A stretch of DNA of 64,000 nt, taken from JBAZTO01 sp041661865. Its GTDB lineage: Bacteria; Planctomycetota; Phycisphaerae; SM23-33. Below, piece by piece: positions 55,030-63,136 of the stretch. The stretch covers positions 1-64,000 of the forward strand of contig JBAZTO010000006.1 in the NCBI GenBank assembly GCA_041661865.1, given 5' to 3'. Position numbers and translations under genes: made by a program. Every line of letters begins with the position of its first letter. Positions within the stretch are counted from its first letter, which is position 1. The notes under the pieces were generated by a model. That model ran no database searches. It was not told the origin of the DNA and worked only from the letters and a program-made list of their open reading frames with translations.

Positions 55030-56016
55030 CTATTTCCCGGCCTTGGACCCCGAAGGGCCATCCACTTTCAACGGTAAGACGACGAAGACCTCCGTCGCCA
55101 GCGAAGCGTCAAAATCCGGCCGCACCGTCACCGTCACGCGGTCGGGGCTCATCGTATCGACCTGCACCTGGCTGACGCGCCCGATCCGCACTTCCAGCGG
55201 CAGGAAGCGCGTGTCATGCGTGACCACCAGGTCGCCGGGCAAGACATTGGCGTGCCGCCAGATGTCCTTGATGGTCAATCCACCCTGCCCGTTGCCGACG
55301 GCCTGGCCGTCGAGGGGCTCGTTGTTCTGCTCGGTCAGGAGGGTCGAGACGGCAGAGCCTTGCCGCGTCGAGCGGACCTCCCGCGGCGCGTTGGGGTCCA
55401 CCAGCCGCAGGATGCGCGCCGCGATGTCGAACTGCTTGTCCGTGACCACCTGCAACTGGGCGGTGAACGCGCCGGCGGCGATGATTCGCCCGGCCAGGGC
55501 CGAGTCGGTGACGGCTGCCAGCCCGCTGGGCAGGGCCTTGGAGCGGTCGGTCAGCAGCACCAGGCTGCCGCTGGTGACGTTCTGCGAACCCCCGACGTTG
55601 ACCCGCCGGGTCAGATCGTACGGCAAGGCCGACTCGCCGATCACTCGCGCGGGGATCAGGTCGCAAGGCAAGTCCTTCGACGGCCCGTAGGTCTCCTGAA
55701 ACTTCAGCAGGCTCCTGGCCTGGCGATCACTGCGCTCCGCCTCGCCCCGCCAGTAGGCCACCTGGCCGCGAAGGCTCTGATTCTCGCCGGCCAACTCCTC
55801 CACCGCCTGCGGCGAGAGAGGCTTCCTGCCCACCGCCGAGGCGTTGGCCCGCAGGCTGGTGGCCAGGTAGTGAGGCGCCCGGCCCAGCCAAAGCAGCGGC
55901 TGCACCAGGTTGCGCATGGTCTGGCCGGCGCGCTGACCCAGCAGCGAGGTCACGACCGACAGGACGATCATGGCCGCCAGTACCTGGGCCTTGCTCGGTT
56001 TTGATAAGACCTTCAT
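55030..56016 (-). CDS. mreC: Rod-shape-determining protein MreC
   Basis: 328-aa membrane-anchored periplasmic protein. One N-terminal helix (AQVLAAMIVLSVVTSLL), a coiled-coil (about 60-95, VEELAGENQSLRGQVAYW) and a beta-barrel domain containing VNVGGSQNVTSGSLVLLTD and LPGDLVVTHDTRFLPLEVRIGRVSQVQ, the MreC core motifs. It scaffolds cell-wall elongation with MreD. The start could be the upstream ATG at 56046. No mreB, mrdA or rodA is next to it in this window. Confidence 0.85.
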   Translation of the reverse strand: MKVLSKPSKAQVLAAMIVLSVVTSLLGQRAGQTMRNLVQPLLWLGRAPHYLATSLRANASAVGRKPLSPQAVEELAGENQSLRGQVAYWRGEAERSDRQARSLLKFQETYGPSKDLPCDLIPARVIGESALPYDLTRRVNVGGSQNVTSGSLVLLTDRSKALPSGLAAVTDSALAGRIIAAGAFTAQLQVVTDKQFDIAARILRLVDPNAPREVRSTRQGSAVSTLLTEQNNEPLDGQAVGNGQGGLTIKDIWRHANVLPGDLVVTHDTRFLPLEVRIGRVSQVQVDTMSPDRVTVTVRPDFDASLATEVFVVLPLKVDGPSGSKAGK

Positions 56017-56221
56017 GCCGATCCGATGCCGTTGCCGGTGCTGCACCTTGATAGAGCCTGGACGCGCCTGTGCGAAAAGCTGCCCCGCCGCGCAGGCGGG
56101 CCTGAACCGGACGGGGGCATAGTATAACGATTTGGCCCCGTTTCACCACTGCATCCCAATCGAAGGAAAAGATGTGATCTGCCGACTTCGATCCCGGCAG
56201 GGTTGGGGCCTTGGTCCTGTT

Positions 56222-56692
56222 CTATTGCAGGAAGACCTCAGCCACCGACCAGGGCTGGTCGCCCGGCACCGCCGCCTGGATGCGAACATAACGAGCCAGC
56301 ATCGGCGTGGAGGGGCACAGGATCGTCACCCGCCGCGTCCCGGGGGCCGAGTATCGCTGGGTGAAGTTCACCCCGTCGGTGCTGGTGGAAACGGCAGTGC
56401 GGCGGGCGAAACCGAACTCATTGGATCCGTGCTCGATGATGATCGTGTTGAAGACGCACGGCTTGCCCAGATCGATGGTCAGCGTTCCCTTGCCCTCGGT
56501 GCTGGGCGACAGGGCCATCGTGCTGGTATCTCCATCGATGGCCAAAGCCGGCGAACGCAGGTCGCCGCTGGCCCGCCACGTACTTCGCGACGAGAGGGCC
56601 GAGGCCTGGCCGCGTCCGTCATGATAGATCTGCCCGGTGCAACCGACACAGGCTGACAAGCCCGCCAGCACAACAATAAAACGCCATGACAT
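56222..56692 (-). CDS. Discoidin (F5/8 type C)-like lipoprotein
   Basis: 156 aa. The N-terminus FIVVLAGLSACVGC is a lipoprotein signal with lipobox Cys. The rest has the beta-sandwich pattern of F5/8 type C domains: LAIDGDTSTMALS, GTLTIDLGKPCVFNTIIIEHG, VSTSTDGVNFTQ and ARYVRIQ. Such domains bind carbohydrate or surface ligands. ATG 56692 is preferred because AAAGAGG lies 6 nt upstream; ATG 56710 is possible. Confidence 0.7.
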   Translation of the reverse strand: MSWRFIVVLAGLSACVGCTGQIYHDGRGQASALSSRSTWRASGDLRSPALAIDGDTSTMALSPSTEGKGTLTIDLGKPCVFNTIIIEHGSNEFGFARRTAVSTSTDGVNFTQRYSAPGTRRVTILCPSTPMLARYVRIQAAVPGDQPWSVAEVFLQ

Positions 56693-56834
56693 CTGGAACC
56701 TCTTTCTCATCAAACCGGCAGAAGGTAAAACGCACATTATACTTTCCCGCCCGCCGCAACCAAGCTTAATGGCGGCGCGACACTTAGCGGATTGGCGTGT
56801 TTCGCGTGGACCGTTTCGCTAGTATATCGTCAAC

Positions 56835-57209
56835 ATGGGTTCTTACAGTCCACAATGGTTCTACATCGCGCTGCTGGCGGCGGCATACCTGGCCACCTGT
56901 CTCAGCGCCGCGATGCAGATGGGCCGGATCGGCAGGAGCCGCGCCAGGTGGTTCCTCATTACGGTCTTCTGCACGGCCATCCCGGCCGCGGTGGTCTTGT
57001 TGCGGCATCACCTGGCACAGGCCGGCAAGGAGCAGGGCCCGGAGGCGGCCCCCCAGCCCCGCGCCGGCTCTGACGCCCCGGCCGCACCGGCCGGGCGGGC
57101 CTGCCCCCATTGCGGCCTCCTGCCCCTGCCAGGCGAATCGGCGCCTCCCGGGCCCGTCAAGACCTGCCCGCGGTGCAAAATGATTATTCGCGAGGAATAC
57201 TACGCATGA
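56835..57209 (+). CDS. Small membrane protein with a zinc-ribbon-like tail
   Basis: 124 aa. Two hydrophobic helices (about 9-28 and 39-58) precede a Pro/Ala-rich linker and a C-terminal CPHCGL ... CPRCKMI pair of CxxC motifs (about 89-116), likely a small zinc ribbon. I know no function. Its stop overlaps the cinA start (ATGA), so it is translated together with cinA. Confidence 0.65.
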   Translation: MGSYSPQWFYIALLAAAYLATCLSAAMQMGRIGRSRARWFLITVFCTAIPAAVVLLRHHLAQAGKEQGPEAAPQPRAGSDAPAAPAGRACPHCGLLPLPGESAPPGPVKTCPRCKMIIREEYYA

Positions 57210-58441
57210 GGGCCGTGATCCTTTCCATCGGTGACGAGCTCATCAGCGGCAAGACCGTCGACACCAACAGCGCCTACCTGGCGAGGCAACTGGGCTCGAT
57301 GGGCATCGAGACCCTGGCCCACTGGACCCTCGGCGACGACCAGGCCGCCATTGCCGCAGCCCTCACTGCCGCAGCCGCCGTCGGCGACGTGGTGATCGTC
57401 AGCGGCGGGCTGGGACCTACCGCCGACGACCTGACCCGCCAGGGCCTGGCCGAGGCCATGGGCACAGGCCTGGTCCTCGACGAGCAGCGCCTGGCCGAGA
57501 TCGAGGACTTCTTCCGCCGGCGCGGGCGCGAGATGATCGCCGCCAACCGCATCCAGGCCATGATCCCCGCCGGCGCCCAGGCCATCCCCAACAAGGTCGG
57601 CACGGCCCCCGGCATCGCCGCGACAGTGGGCGGCAAGAGCGTCTACGTCATGCCGGGCGTGCCCTACGAGATGGAGTGGATGTTCTCCAACGCCATCGCT
57701 CCCCTGCTGCCGCGACAAGCCGGCGTGATCCTCTATCGCATCGTCCACACCTTCGGCCAGGGCGAGTCGGACATCGGCACGGCCATCGCCGACCTGATGA
57801 AGCGAGACCGCAACCCCACGGTCGGCACGACCGTCGCCGGCGGGCTGGTCAGCGTCCGGATCATCTCCCGCGGCGAGGATGAGCGGCAGGCTCGCAGCCT
57901 GGCTTCGGAGACCATCGCCGCCGTTCGCCTCCGCCTGGGCAAGCTTGTCGTCGGCGTCGAGGAGCAGACGATGGCCTCGGTCGTCGGCGACCTGCTCCGC
58001 GCGCGGGGAGCGAGCCTGAGCGTGGCTGAGAGTTGCACCGGTGGAATGATCGGCCAGTTGGTCACGGCCACACCGGGAGCGAGCGACTACTATCTCGGCG
58101 GCCTGGTCGCCTATGCCAACCAGGTCAAGATACGGCAACTGGGCGTGCCCGAAGACCTGATCGGCCGGCACGGAGCGGTCAGCGAGCCGGTGGCCGAGGC
58201 GATGGCCAATGGCTGCCGGGCCATGTTCCAGAGCACGTATGCCCTCTCGATCACGGGCATTGCCGGCCCTGCCGGCGGCAGCGAGGACAAGCCCGTGGGG
58301 CTGGTCTACATCGGCCTGGCCGGGCCCGCGGGCACGGTCGTCTTTCGACATGTCCTGCCCGGCATACGGGACATCGTTCGACTCCGCGCGAGCCTGACCG
58401 CCCTCAACCACCTTCGTCTCTGCCTGCGGGATAGAGCTTGA
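57206..58441 (+). CDS. cinA: CinA-family protein (competence/damage-inducible; NMN deamidase)
   Basis: 411 aa, the full two-domain form. The N-terminal MoCF-like domain (about 1-170; ILSIGDELISGKTVDTNSAYLARQ, GGLGPTADDLT, PGVPYEMEWMF) carries ADP-ribose pyrophosphatase activity in characterised members; the C-terminal PncC domain (about 250-411; SVAESCTGGMIGQLVTATPGASDYYLGGLVAYAN, ITGIAGPAGGSEDKPVGLVYIGLA) deamidates nicotinamide mononucleotide. Both active sites look intact. ATG 57206 overlaps the stop of the upstream gene; GAGGAA is the ribosome site. Confidence 0.94.
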   Translation: MRAVILSIGDELISGKTVDTNSAYLARQLGSMGIETLAHWTLGDDQAAIAAALTAAAAVGDVVIVSGGLGPTADDLTRQGLAEAMGTGLVLDEQRLAEIEDFFRRRGREMIAANRIQAMIPAGAQAIPNKVGTAPGIAATVGGKSVYVMPGVPYEMEWMFSNAIAPLLPRQAGVILYRIVHTFGQGESDIGTAIADLMKRDRNPTVGTTVAGGLVSVRIISRGEDERQARSLASETIAAVRLRLGKLVVGVEEQTMASVVGDLLRARGASLSVAESCTGGMIGQLVTATPGASDYYLGGLVAYANQVKIRQLGVPEDLIGRHGAVSEPVAEAMANGCRAMFQSTYALSITGIAGPAGGSEDKPVGLVYIGLAGPAGTVVFRHVLPGIRDIVRLRASLTALNHLRLCLRDRA

Positions 58442-58453
58442 CACGACTAATCC

Positions 58454-58482
58454 TTGTGCCCGGCAAGTGGGTCTGGTAGGCT
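58454..58482 (+). promoter_or_regulatory. Possible promoter of the riboswitch transcript
   Basis: TTGTGC at 58454-58459, a 17-bp spacer and TAGGCT at 58477-58482. Both boxes are weak matches. A start near 58489 would place the aptamer right at the 5-prime end. Confidence 0.3.
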
Positions 58483-58498
58483 GCCGCTTGTTAACCCC

Positions 58499-58613
58499 GC
58501 CAAAGGGGAGTAACAGGGTCGGTCGCAAGGCCGACTCCAGGCGAGTCAACATACCGGAGGCCGTCATCCTTCTGGCCCGCCTGACCGGTCCAACCGGGTG
58601 CCAGACCTTTGGC
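58499..58613 (+). promoter_or_regulatory. yybP-ykoY (manganese) riboswitch aptamer
   Basis: P1 is a perfect 8-bp helix, GCCAAAGG (58499-58506) with CCTTTGGC (58606-58613). Just inside are the hallmark 5-prime GGGGAGTA (58505-58512) and 3-prime CAGACC (58602-58607), and the middle loop has GTCAACATACC (58545-58555). Known members bind Mn2+ and control exporters. Downstream, CTCC and GGAG (around 58770-58781) can pair over the loop TATT and hide the ribosome site of the next gene, suggesting translational control. Confidence 0.82.
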
Positions 58614-58788
58614 TACGCGAAGCTTTCGTGTGGCCAGGAGTTGCAGCCACCAACCCGAAGAGGATCAACGGCCCTGGACCCTTTATCGCTGCATACGCCA
58701 CAGTCGCCGTCTGGCACGGCCACCGGCTGACAGATGTTCCAGCCTGGCGCACGTTCAGGAAGCCGTAACCTCCTATTGGAGCAAAGAA

Positions 58789-59805
58789 ATGATTCTTGAC
58801 ATTGTAATGTTGGTCCTCAGCCTGGCCTTTATCCTCCTGGCGGCGAGCATCTTCACCAACGGCGTTGAAGTGCTGGGCAACAAGCTCAAGTGGCATCAGG
58901 GCGCCGTCGGGAGCATCCTGGCCGCCGTGGGGACGGCCATGCCCGAGACGTTAATCCCCATCATCGCCATCATGTTGTACCAGGATCCCAAGGCCGACGA
59001 GGTGGGCATTGGCGCCATCGCAGGGGCGCCTTTCATGCTCGGGACGCTGGCGTTTTTCGTCACCGGCGTGGCGGTGGTGGTCTATGGCCTGTTGGGCAGA
59101 CGCAGTTTCAAGATGACCATCGACCCGGCCGTCCTGAAACGCGACCTCGTATTCTTCCTGTGTCTCTATGGCGCAGCCGTCCTGGCGACCTTTGTCCACG
59201 AGACTGTGGTGCTCAAGGACGCCATCGGCATCGCCCTGCTGCTGTCATACGGCTGGTACGTCAAGTGTACCCTCCGGTCCGATGGCCAGGTAAATGAGGC
59301 GTTGGAACCGCTGCTGATGACCCGCATTTTCAAGGTCAACCCCCGCTTCCGCTGGGCATTGTTCCAGGTGCTGGCCGCGTTGGCGATAATGGTGCTTGGC
59401 GCCCACATGTTCGTCGGCTACGTTACCGACCTGTCCCTGACGCTGGGCGTGCCCGCGCTGATCCTGTCCATTATCATCACCCCCATCGCCACCGAGTTGC
59501 CCGAGAAGTTCAACTCCGTCATCTGGATCGGCAAGAAGAAGGATGTTCTGGCGCTGGGCAATCTGACCGGCGCCATGGTCTTCCAAAGCAGTTTTCCGGT
59601 GGTTTTCGGCGTCTGCTTCACGCATTGGGATCTGATGAAGGATAATGGCATAACCATGGCCTCGGCCATCCTGGCCCTGGCGTCGGCGGCGATGGTGCTG
59701 GCGTGGGTCAAGATCAAGGGAAACCTCAACCCCTACGTGCTGATGACCTGCGGACTGTTCTACGCGGCCTTCGTGGTCTATATCGTCACTCATTCGGCAA
59801 TATAG
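58789..59805 (+). CDS. CaCA-type sodium/calcium (cation) exchanger family membrane protein
   Basis: 338 aa with about ten membrane helices in two inverted halves. The alpha-repeat-like motifs are GAVGSILAAVGTAMPETLIPI (about 38-58) and LILSIIITPIATELPEKFNSVIWIGKKKD (about 224-252), each with the acidic residue that binds the cation. Since it lies under a Mn2+-type riboswitch, it is likely a manganese (or Ca2+/Mn2+) exporter. The frame is open from 58609 through the leader; ATG 58789 behind GGAG is the real start. Confidence 0.85.
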   Translation: MILDIVMLVLSLAFILLAASIFTNGVEVLGNKLKWHQGAVGSILAAVGTAMPETLIPIIAIMLYQDPKADEVGIGAIAGAPFMLGTLAFFVTGVAVVVYGLLGRRSFKMTIDPAVLKRDLVFFLCLYGAAVLATFVHETVVLKDAIGIALLLSYGWYVKCTLRSDGQVNEALEPLLMTRIFKVNPRFRWALFQVLAALAIMVLGAHMFVGYVTDLSLTLGVPALILSIIITPIATELPEKFNSVIWIGKKKDVLALGNLTGAMVFQSSFPVVFGVCFTHWDLMKDNGITMASAILALASAAMVLAWVKIKGNLNPYVLMTCGLFYAAFVVYIVTHSAI

Positions 59806-59836
59806 CGAAGCGCGAGGAATATACGCGTCATCGAGC

Positions 59837-59865
59837 TTGATGTTTCGCGGTCCCGGGCTTATCCT
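59837..59865 (+). promoter_or_regulatory. Sigma-70-type promoter of the CDF transporter
   Basis: TTGATG at 59837-59842, a 17-bp spacer and TATCCT at 59860-59865. The leader is about 105 nt with GC-rich palindromes (CCGGCCGG, CGGGCCCG). Confidence 0.45.
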
Positions 59866-59978
59866 ATCTGCATGGGGAGCAGACGGTCCGGCCGGACGCC
59901 GGACGCAGTCGGGCCCGACGCGGCAGCGAGTCAATCAGACTCCGTGGGACCCAGAATTGCTGACATTCTGAGGTCGTC

Positions 59979-60902
59979 ATGGACATTCATCGGCGCAAAG
60001 CTGCGGTGGCCACCCTATCCGTGGCCTCCAACACCCTCCTGATCCTGCTCAAGGTGATCGTCGGTATTGTCACCGGCTCGGTTTCCGTGGTTTCCGAGGC
60101 CATTCATTCCGGCGTCGATCTGGTGGCGGCCATCATCGCGTTACTGGCCGTTCGCGCCGCGGCGGTCCCTGCCGACAAGCAGCACCCCTTCGGCCACGGC
60201 AAGGTGGAAAATATTTCGGGCGCCGTCGAGGCCTTGCTGATCTTCGTAGCCGCCGGCTGGATCATATACGAGGCGGTCGGCAAGATTCTCCACCCCCGCC
60301 CCATGGAGGCGGCCTACTGGGGCGTGGCCGTCATGCTCGTCTCGGCGGTGGTCAATATCATTGTCTCGCGGCAACTTTTCCGCGTCGGCGAGGAGACCGG
60401 CTCGGTCGCCCTTCAAGCCGATGCGTGGCACCTGCGGACCGACGTTTACACTTCCGTGGGCGTCATGGGCGCCCTGGCCGTGATCGTCGTCGGAGAACGC
60501 CTCGTGCCAAGCCTGAACCTGCAATGGATGGACCCCGTGGTGGCCATTGCGGTGGCAATGCTGATCCTCAAGGCCGCCTGGCACCTGACGGCCCAGTCTA
60601 TCCGCGACCTGCTGGACGTCAGCCTGCCCCAGGAGGAGCAGGATTGGATCATGGACCTAATCTCTTCAAACTATCCGGTGGTGTGCAACGTTCATGGCCT
60701 GCGGACGCGTAAGGCCGGCAACACCCGCTTCGTCGAGCTGCACCTGGTTATGCATCCGAACATGTCGGTCGAGCAATCCCATGCGATTTCGCACGAAATA
60801 TCAGATCGCATCAGGGACCGCTTTCCAGACGCAATTGTCACCGCACACATCGAGCCCTGTGATGGTCGCTGCGGACGCGCGCCGTCGGAGTATCCTGCCT
60901 GA
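59979..60902 (+). CDS. Cation diffusion facilitator (CDF) family transporter
   Basis: 307 aa. Six membrane helices; the metal site helices carry SVSVVSEAIHSGVDLVAA (helix 2, H-x3-D type) and VALQADAWHLRTDVYTSVG (helix 5, D-x3-H-x2-TD). A basic HPFGHGKVE loop follows helix 2. The C-terminal cytoplasmic domain (about 210-295; GLRTRKAGNTRFVELHLVMHP) binds metals and dimerises. It ends in a Cys/His-containing tail (HIEPCDGRCG). It exports divalent metals such as Zn, Fe or Mn; placed after a riboswitch-controlled exchanger, manganese is an attractive guess. Confidence 0.92.
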   Translation: MDIHRRKAAVATLSVASNTLLILLKVIVGIVTGSVSVVSEAIHSGVDLVAAIIALLAVRAAAVPADKQHPFGHGKVENISGAVEALLIFVAAGWIIYEAVGKILHPRPMEAAYWGVAVMLVSAVVNIIVSRQLFRVGEETGSVALQADAWHLRTDVYTSVGVMGALAVIVVGERLVPSLNLQWMDPVVAIAVAMLILKAAWHLTAQSIRDLLDVSLPQEEQDWIMDLISSNYPVVCNVHGLRTRKAGNTRFVELHLVMHPNMSVEQSHAISHEISDRIRDRFPDAIVTAHIEPCDGRCGRAPSEYPA

Positions 60903-61069
60903 GGCCGCCCCTTCGACACTTTTCGCCTTGGCGGTGTCCTTGCTGCATGCCGGGCCGGTATAATATGCACATCGCAGTGTTCCATCCGTCGCTTGCCTGT
61001 GTGAGCAGGCGTGAGTAATTGAACGATGGCCGGCGCCACTCCCTGACAGGCCCGGCATGGGAGCGTTTG

Positions 61070-62059
61070 ATGTCCGAGCAGAACGATTCGATGTCCCGCC
61101 GCCAGTTTCTCTCCACTACCGGCAAGATCCTGACGGGTGCCGCGGTGGTTGTCGCCCTGCCGCCAGAGGTCAAGGCCCAAGCGCCCGCCACGCGGCCGGC
61201 ATCGCGTTCTGCCAACACCCAAGCGGAGAAATCTCCCGTGAAGATCCTTTGCATCCCCTATACCTCCGTGGAAAAGGACACCACCGCCAATGTTGCCGGC
61301 GTCCTCGAAATCATCGACGCTGAGATGGCGAAAGAGCGGGCGGACCTGGTGGTACTGCCTGAATTGTTCACTTGTGGTTACGCGGCGCCCAACCTTGCGC
61401 CCTATGCCGAACCATTGAAGGGGCCAAGCTTTGCCAAGTTCAAGGCCTGTAGTGAGAAGTGGGATGTGCTGCTGGGGTACGGCTTTGCCGAATGCAGCGG
61501 CGGCGACCGCGTCTACAACAGTTGGGCGCTTTTGGAACCGGGCAAGGAACCGCATGTGTACCGCAAAACACACCTGCATCCTGCTGCCGCCGGATCGCCG
61601 GTCAACGAGCCTGAGTTTCTGCTGGCCGGGGACAAGCTCGAGCCCTTTGCCACGCGGCTGGGCACGCTTGGCGTCATGATCTGCTACGACGGGTGCTTCG
61701 TGGAAGTGCCCCGGGCCCTGGCCCTCCAGGGAGCGGAGATCATCCTTTGGCCCACACGCAGCGGCAGCTACCTCGCCTCGCGGGGCTATGCACGCATGCG
61801 GTCGTTGGACAACGTCGTCCCGATCGTGCAGGTCGAGGGCGGGCAGAAGGGATCCTATTTTCCGATGACCTCCTGGTCGGCCGTCGCAATCGAGGGCGGC
61901 AAGGAAATCCGTTCGCAAAAAGACAGTGACGCCCCGTTCCGCGTGGAGATCGACCTCGCCGGCGGCCGGCGACTGCGCGCCGCCACCGATGCCGGCGCCC
62001 TGTGCCTCTATCGCCCACGCCGCCCGGAACTCTACGGATCCATCACCCGCGTGCCGTGA
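61070..62059 (+). CDS. Tat-exported carbon-nitrogen hydrolase (nitrilase superfamily)
   Basis: 329 aa. A twin-arginine signal (MSRRQFLSTTGKILTGAAVVVALP, RR near residues 10-11 of the chosen start) precedes the hydrolase domain. The Glu-Lys-Cys triad is seen in VVLPELFTCGYA, VYRKTHLHP and MICYDGCFVEVPR. It should hydrolyse amides or nitriles outside the cytoplasm. The ATG at 61070 follows GGGAG; the frame opens at 61019. Export of a nitrilase-family enzyme as a folded protein is unusual for bacteria in general. Confidence 0.85.
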   Translation: MSEQNDSMSRRQFLSTTGKILTGAAVVVALPPEVKAQAPATRPASRSANTQAEKSPVKILCIPYTSVEKDTTANVAGVLEIIDAEMAKERADLVVLPELFTCGYAAPNLAPYAEPLKGPSFAKFKACSEKWDVLLGYGFAECSGGDRVYNSWALLEPGKEPHVYRKTHLHPAAAGSPVNEPEFLLAGDKLEPFATRLGTLGVMICYDGCFVEVPRALALQGAEIILWPTRSGSYLASRGYARMRSLDNVVPIVQVEGGQKGSYFPMTSWSAVAIEGGKEIRSQKDSDAPFRVEIDLAGGRRLRAATDAGALCLYRPRRPELYGSITRVP

Positions 62060-62443
62060 CCCTGTCCCCGTTCGGAGAGTCCGGCTCATGCGCCACGGGC
62101 CGATTGTGGCAATGCCGACATTCGGTAAGTATTGCCCACCGACATGAAACCAGCGGTGACATTGCTCCCCGGCTTGCTTTCATCGTGGTTTCATCCTCGC
62201 CCGGCATAATTGTTCTTCCATGAGGTTGAAATCTGTCATCGCATCGCCGTCCAGGGCTGGAGCTATGATGCGGCGATGAACGAAGCACGCGGACTGAGGT
62301 TCAATCCGGAGGCCCATCTCAACCCTCATTATGCTATGATACTGCGACTGTTGGCCTCCGGCACTGACAGGCGAAGCATCGAGAGCCTCCCACCCTCCAC
62401 TGGGACCGTCTCCAGCACTGCTGCCGCAACGCCGGAGCCATAA
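62060..62443. other. Intergenic spacer with a doubtful small ORF
   Basis: 384 bp between the nitrilase-family gene and the response regulator. A 77-codon frame (62210-62443, non-ATG start) touches the regulator start but has no ribosome site and no recognised motif, so I do not call it a gene. No clear promoter or repeat is seen. Confidence 0.35.
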
Positions 62444-63136
62444 ATGGTGGACGTTATGAGAGTGCTCATTGTCGAGGACGAACCGCGTCTGGCCCAGAAC
62501 GTGGCCCAACTGCTGCGCGAGCAGGGCTCCTTCGCCGTGGATATTTCCTACGACGGCGAGGATGGACGCCACCTGGCGATGACCAATCCCTACGACCTGG
62601 TCATCCTGGACCTGATGCTGCCCAAAGTGAATGGACTGACGATCCTGAAGGATCTGCGAGCCGCGGGAAGAGGCTCGCCCGTCCTGATCCTCACCGCCCG
62701 GGACGGCACCGACAATGTTGTCGCCGGCCTGGACCTCGGTTGCGATGACTACCTGACCAAGCCCTTTGAAATGGGCGAGCTGCTCGCCCGCTGCAAGGCC
62801 CTGATCCGGCGATGTCACGGACAGCCCACCCCGGCCATGACTATCGGCAAACTGACCCTCAACAGTGCCTCTCATCGCGTCACGTTTGATGGCAAGCCTG
62901 TCCCGCTGCACGCCATGGAGTATCGTCTGCTGGAGTACCTGGCGATGCGAACCGGCGCGATCGTGTCCAAGGCGGAGATCCTCGACCATCTCTATGGTTT
63001 TGACTCGGAGAACTTTTCCAACGTGGTGGAAGTCTACATCTCCACGCTGCGCCGCAAGATAGACCCCGGCCCCACCCACAAGCTCATTCACACGGTGCGC
63101 GGGCAGGGCTATATCCTGGGGGAACTTGCCAAGTGA
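62444..63136 (+). CDS. OmpR-family response regulator
   Basis: 230 aa. The receiver has VLIVEDEPRLAQ, the acceptor in DLVILDLMLPKVNGL (about D55) and TKPFEMGELLARCKAL; the winged helix has MEYRLLEYLAMRTGAIVSKAEILDHLYGF and VVEVYISTLRRKI. GGAG lies 6 nt before the ATG. The stop overlaps the kinase start (GTGA), so it is the partner of the following sensor. Its target genes are unknown. Confidence 0.93.
   Translation: MVDVMRVLIVEDEPRLAQNVAQLLREQGSFAVDISYDGEDGRHLAMTNPYDLVILDLMLPKVNGLTILKDLRAAGRGSPVLILTARDGTDNVVAGLDLGCDDYLTKPFEMGELLARCKALIRRCHGQPTPAMTIGKLTLNSASHRVTFDGKPVPLHAMEYRLLEYLAMRTGAIVSKAEILDHLYGFDSENFSNVVEVYISTLRRKIDPGPTHKLIHTVRGQGYILGELAK

Noticed and set aside
59870..59978. Second yybP-ykoY-like riboswitch before the CDF gene (GGGGAGCAG seen)
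   Set aside because: No matching 3-prime AGACC element or P1 helix; the leader is only GC-rich palindromes.
62210..62443. 77-codon ORF before the response regulator
   Set aside because: Non-ATG start, no ribosome site, no motif; likely chance.
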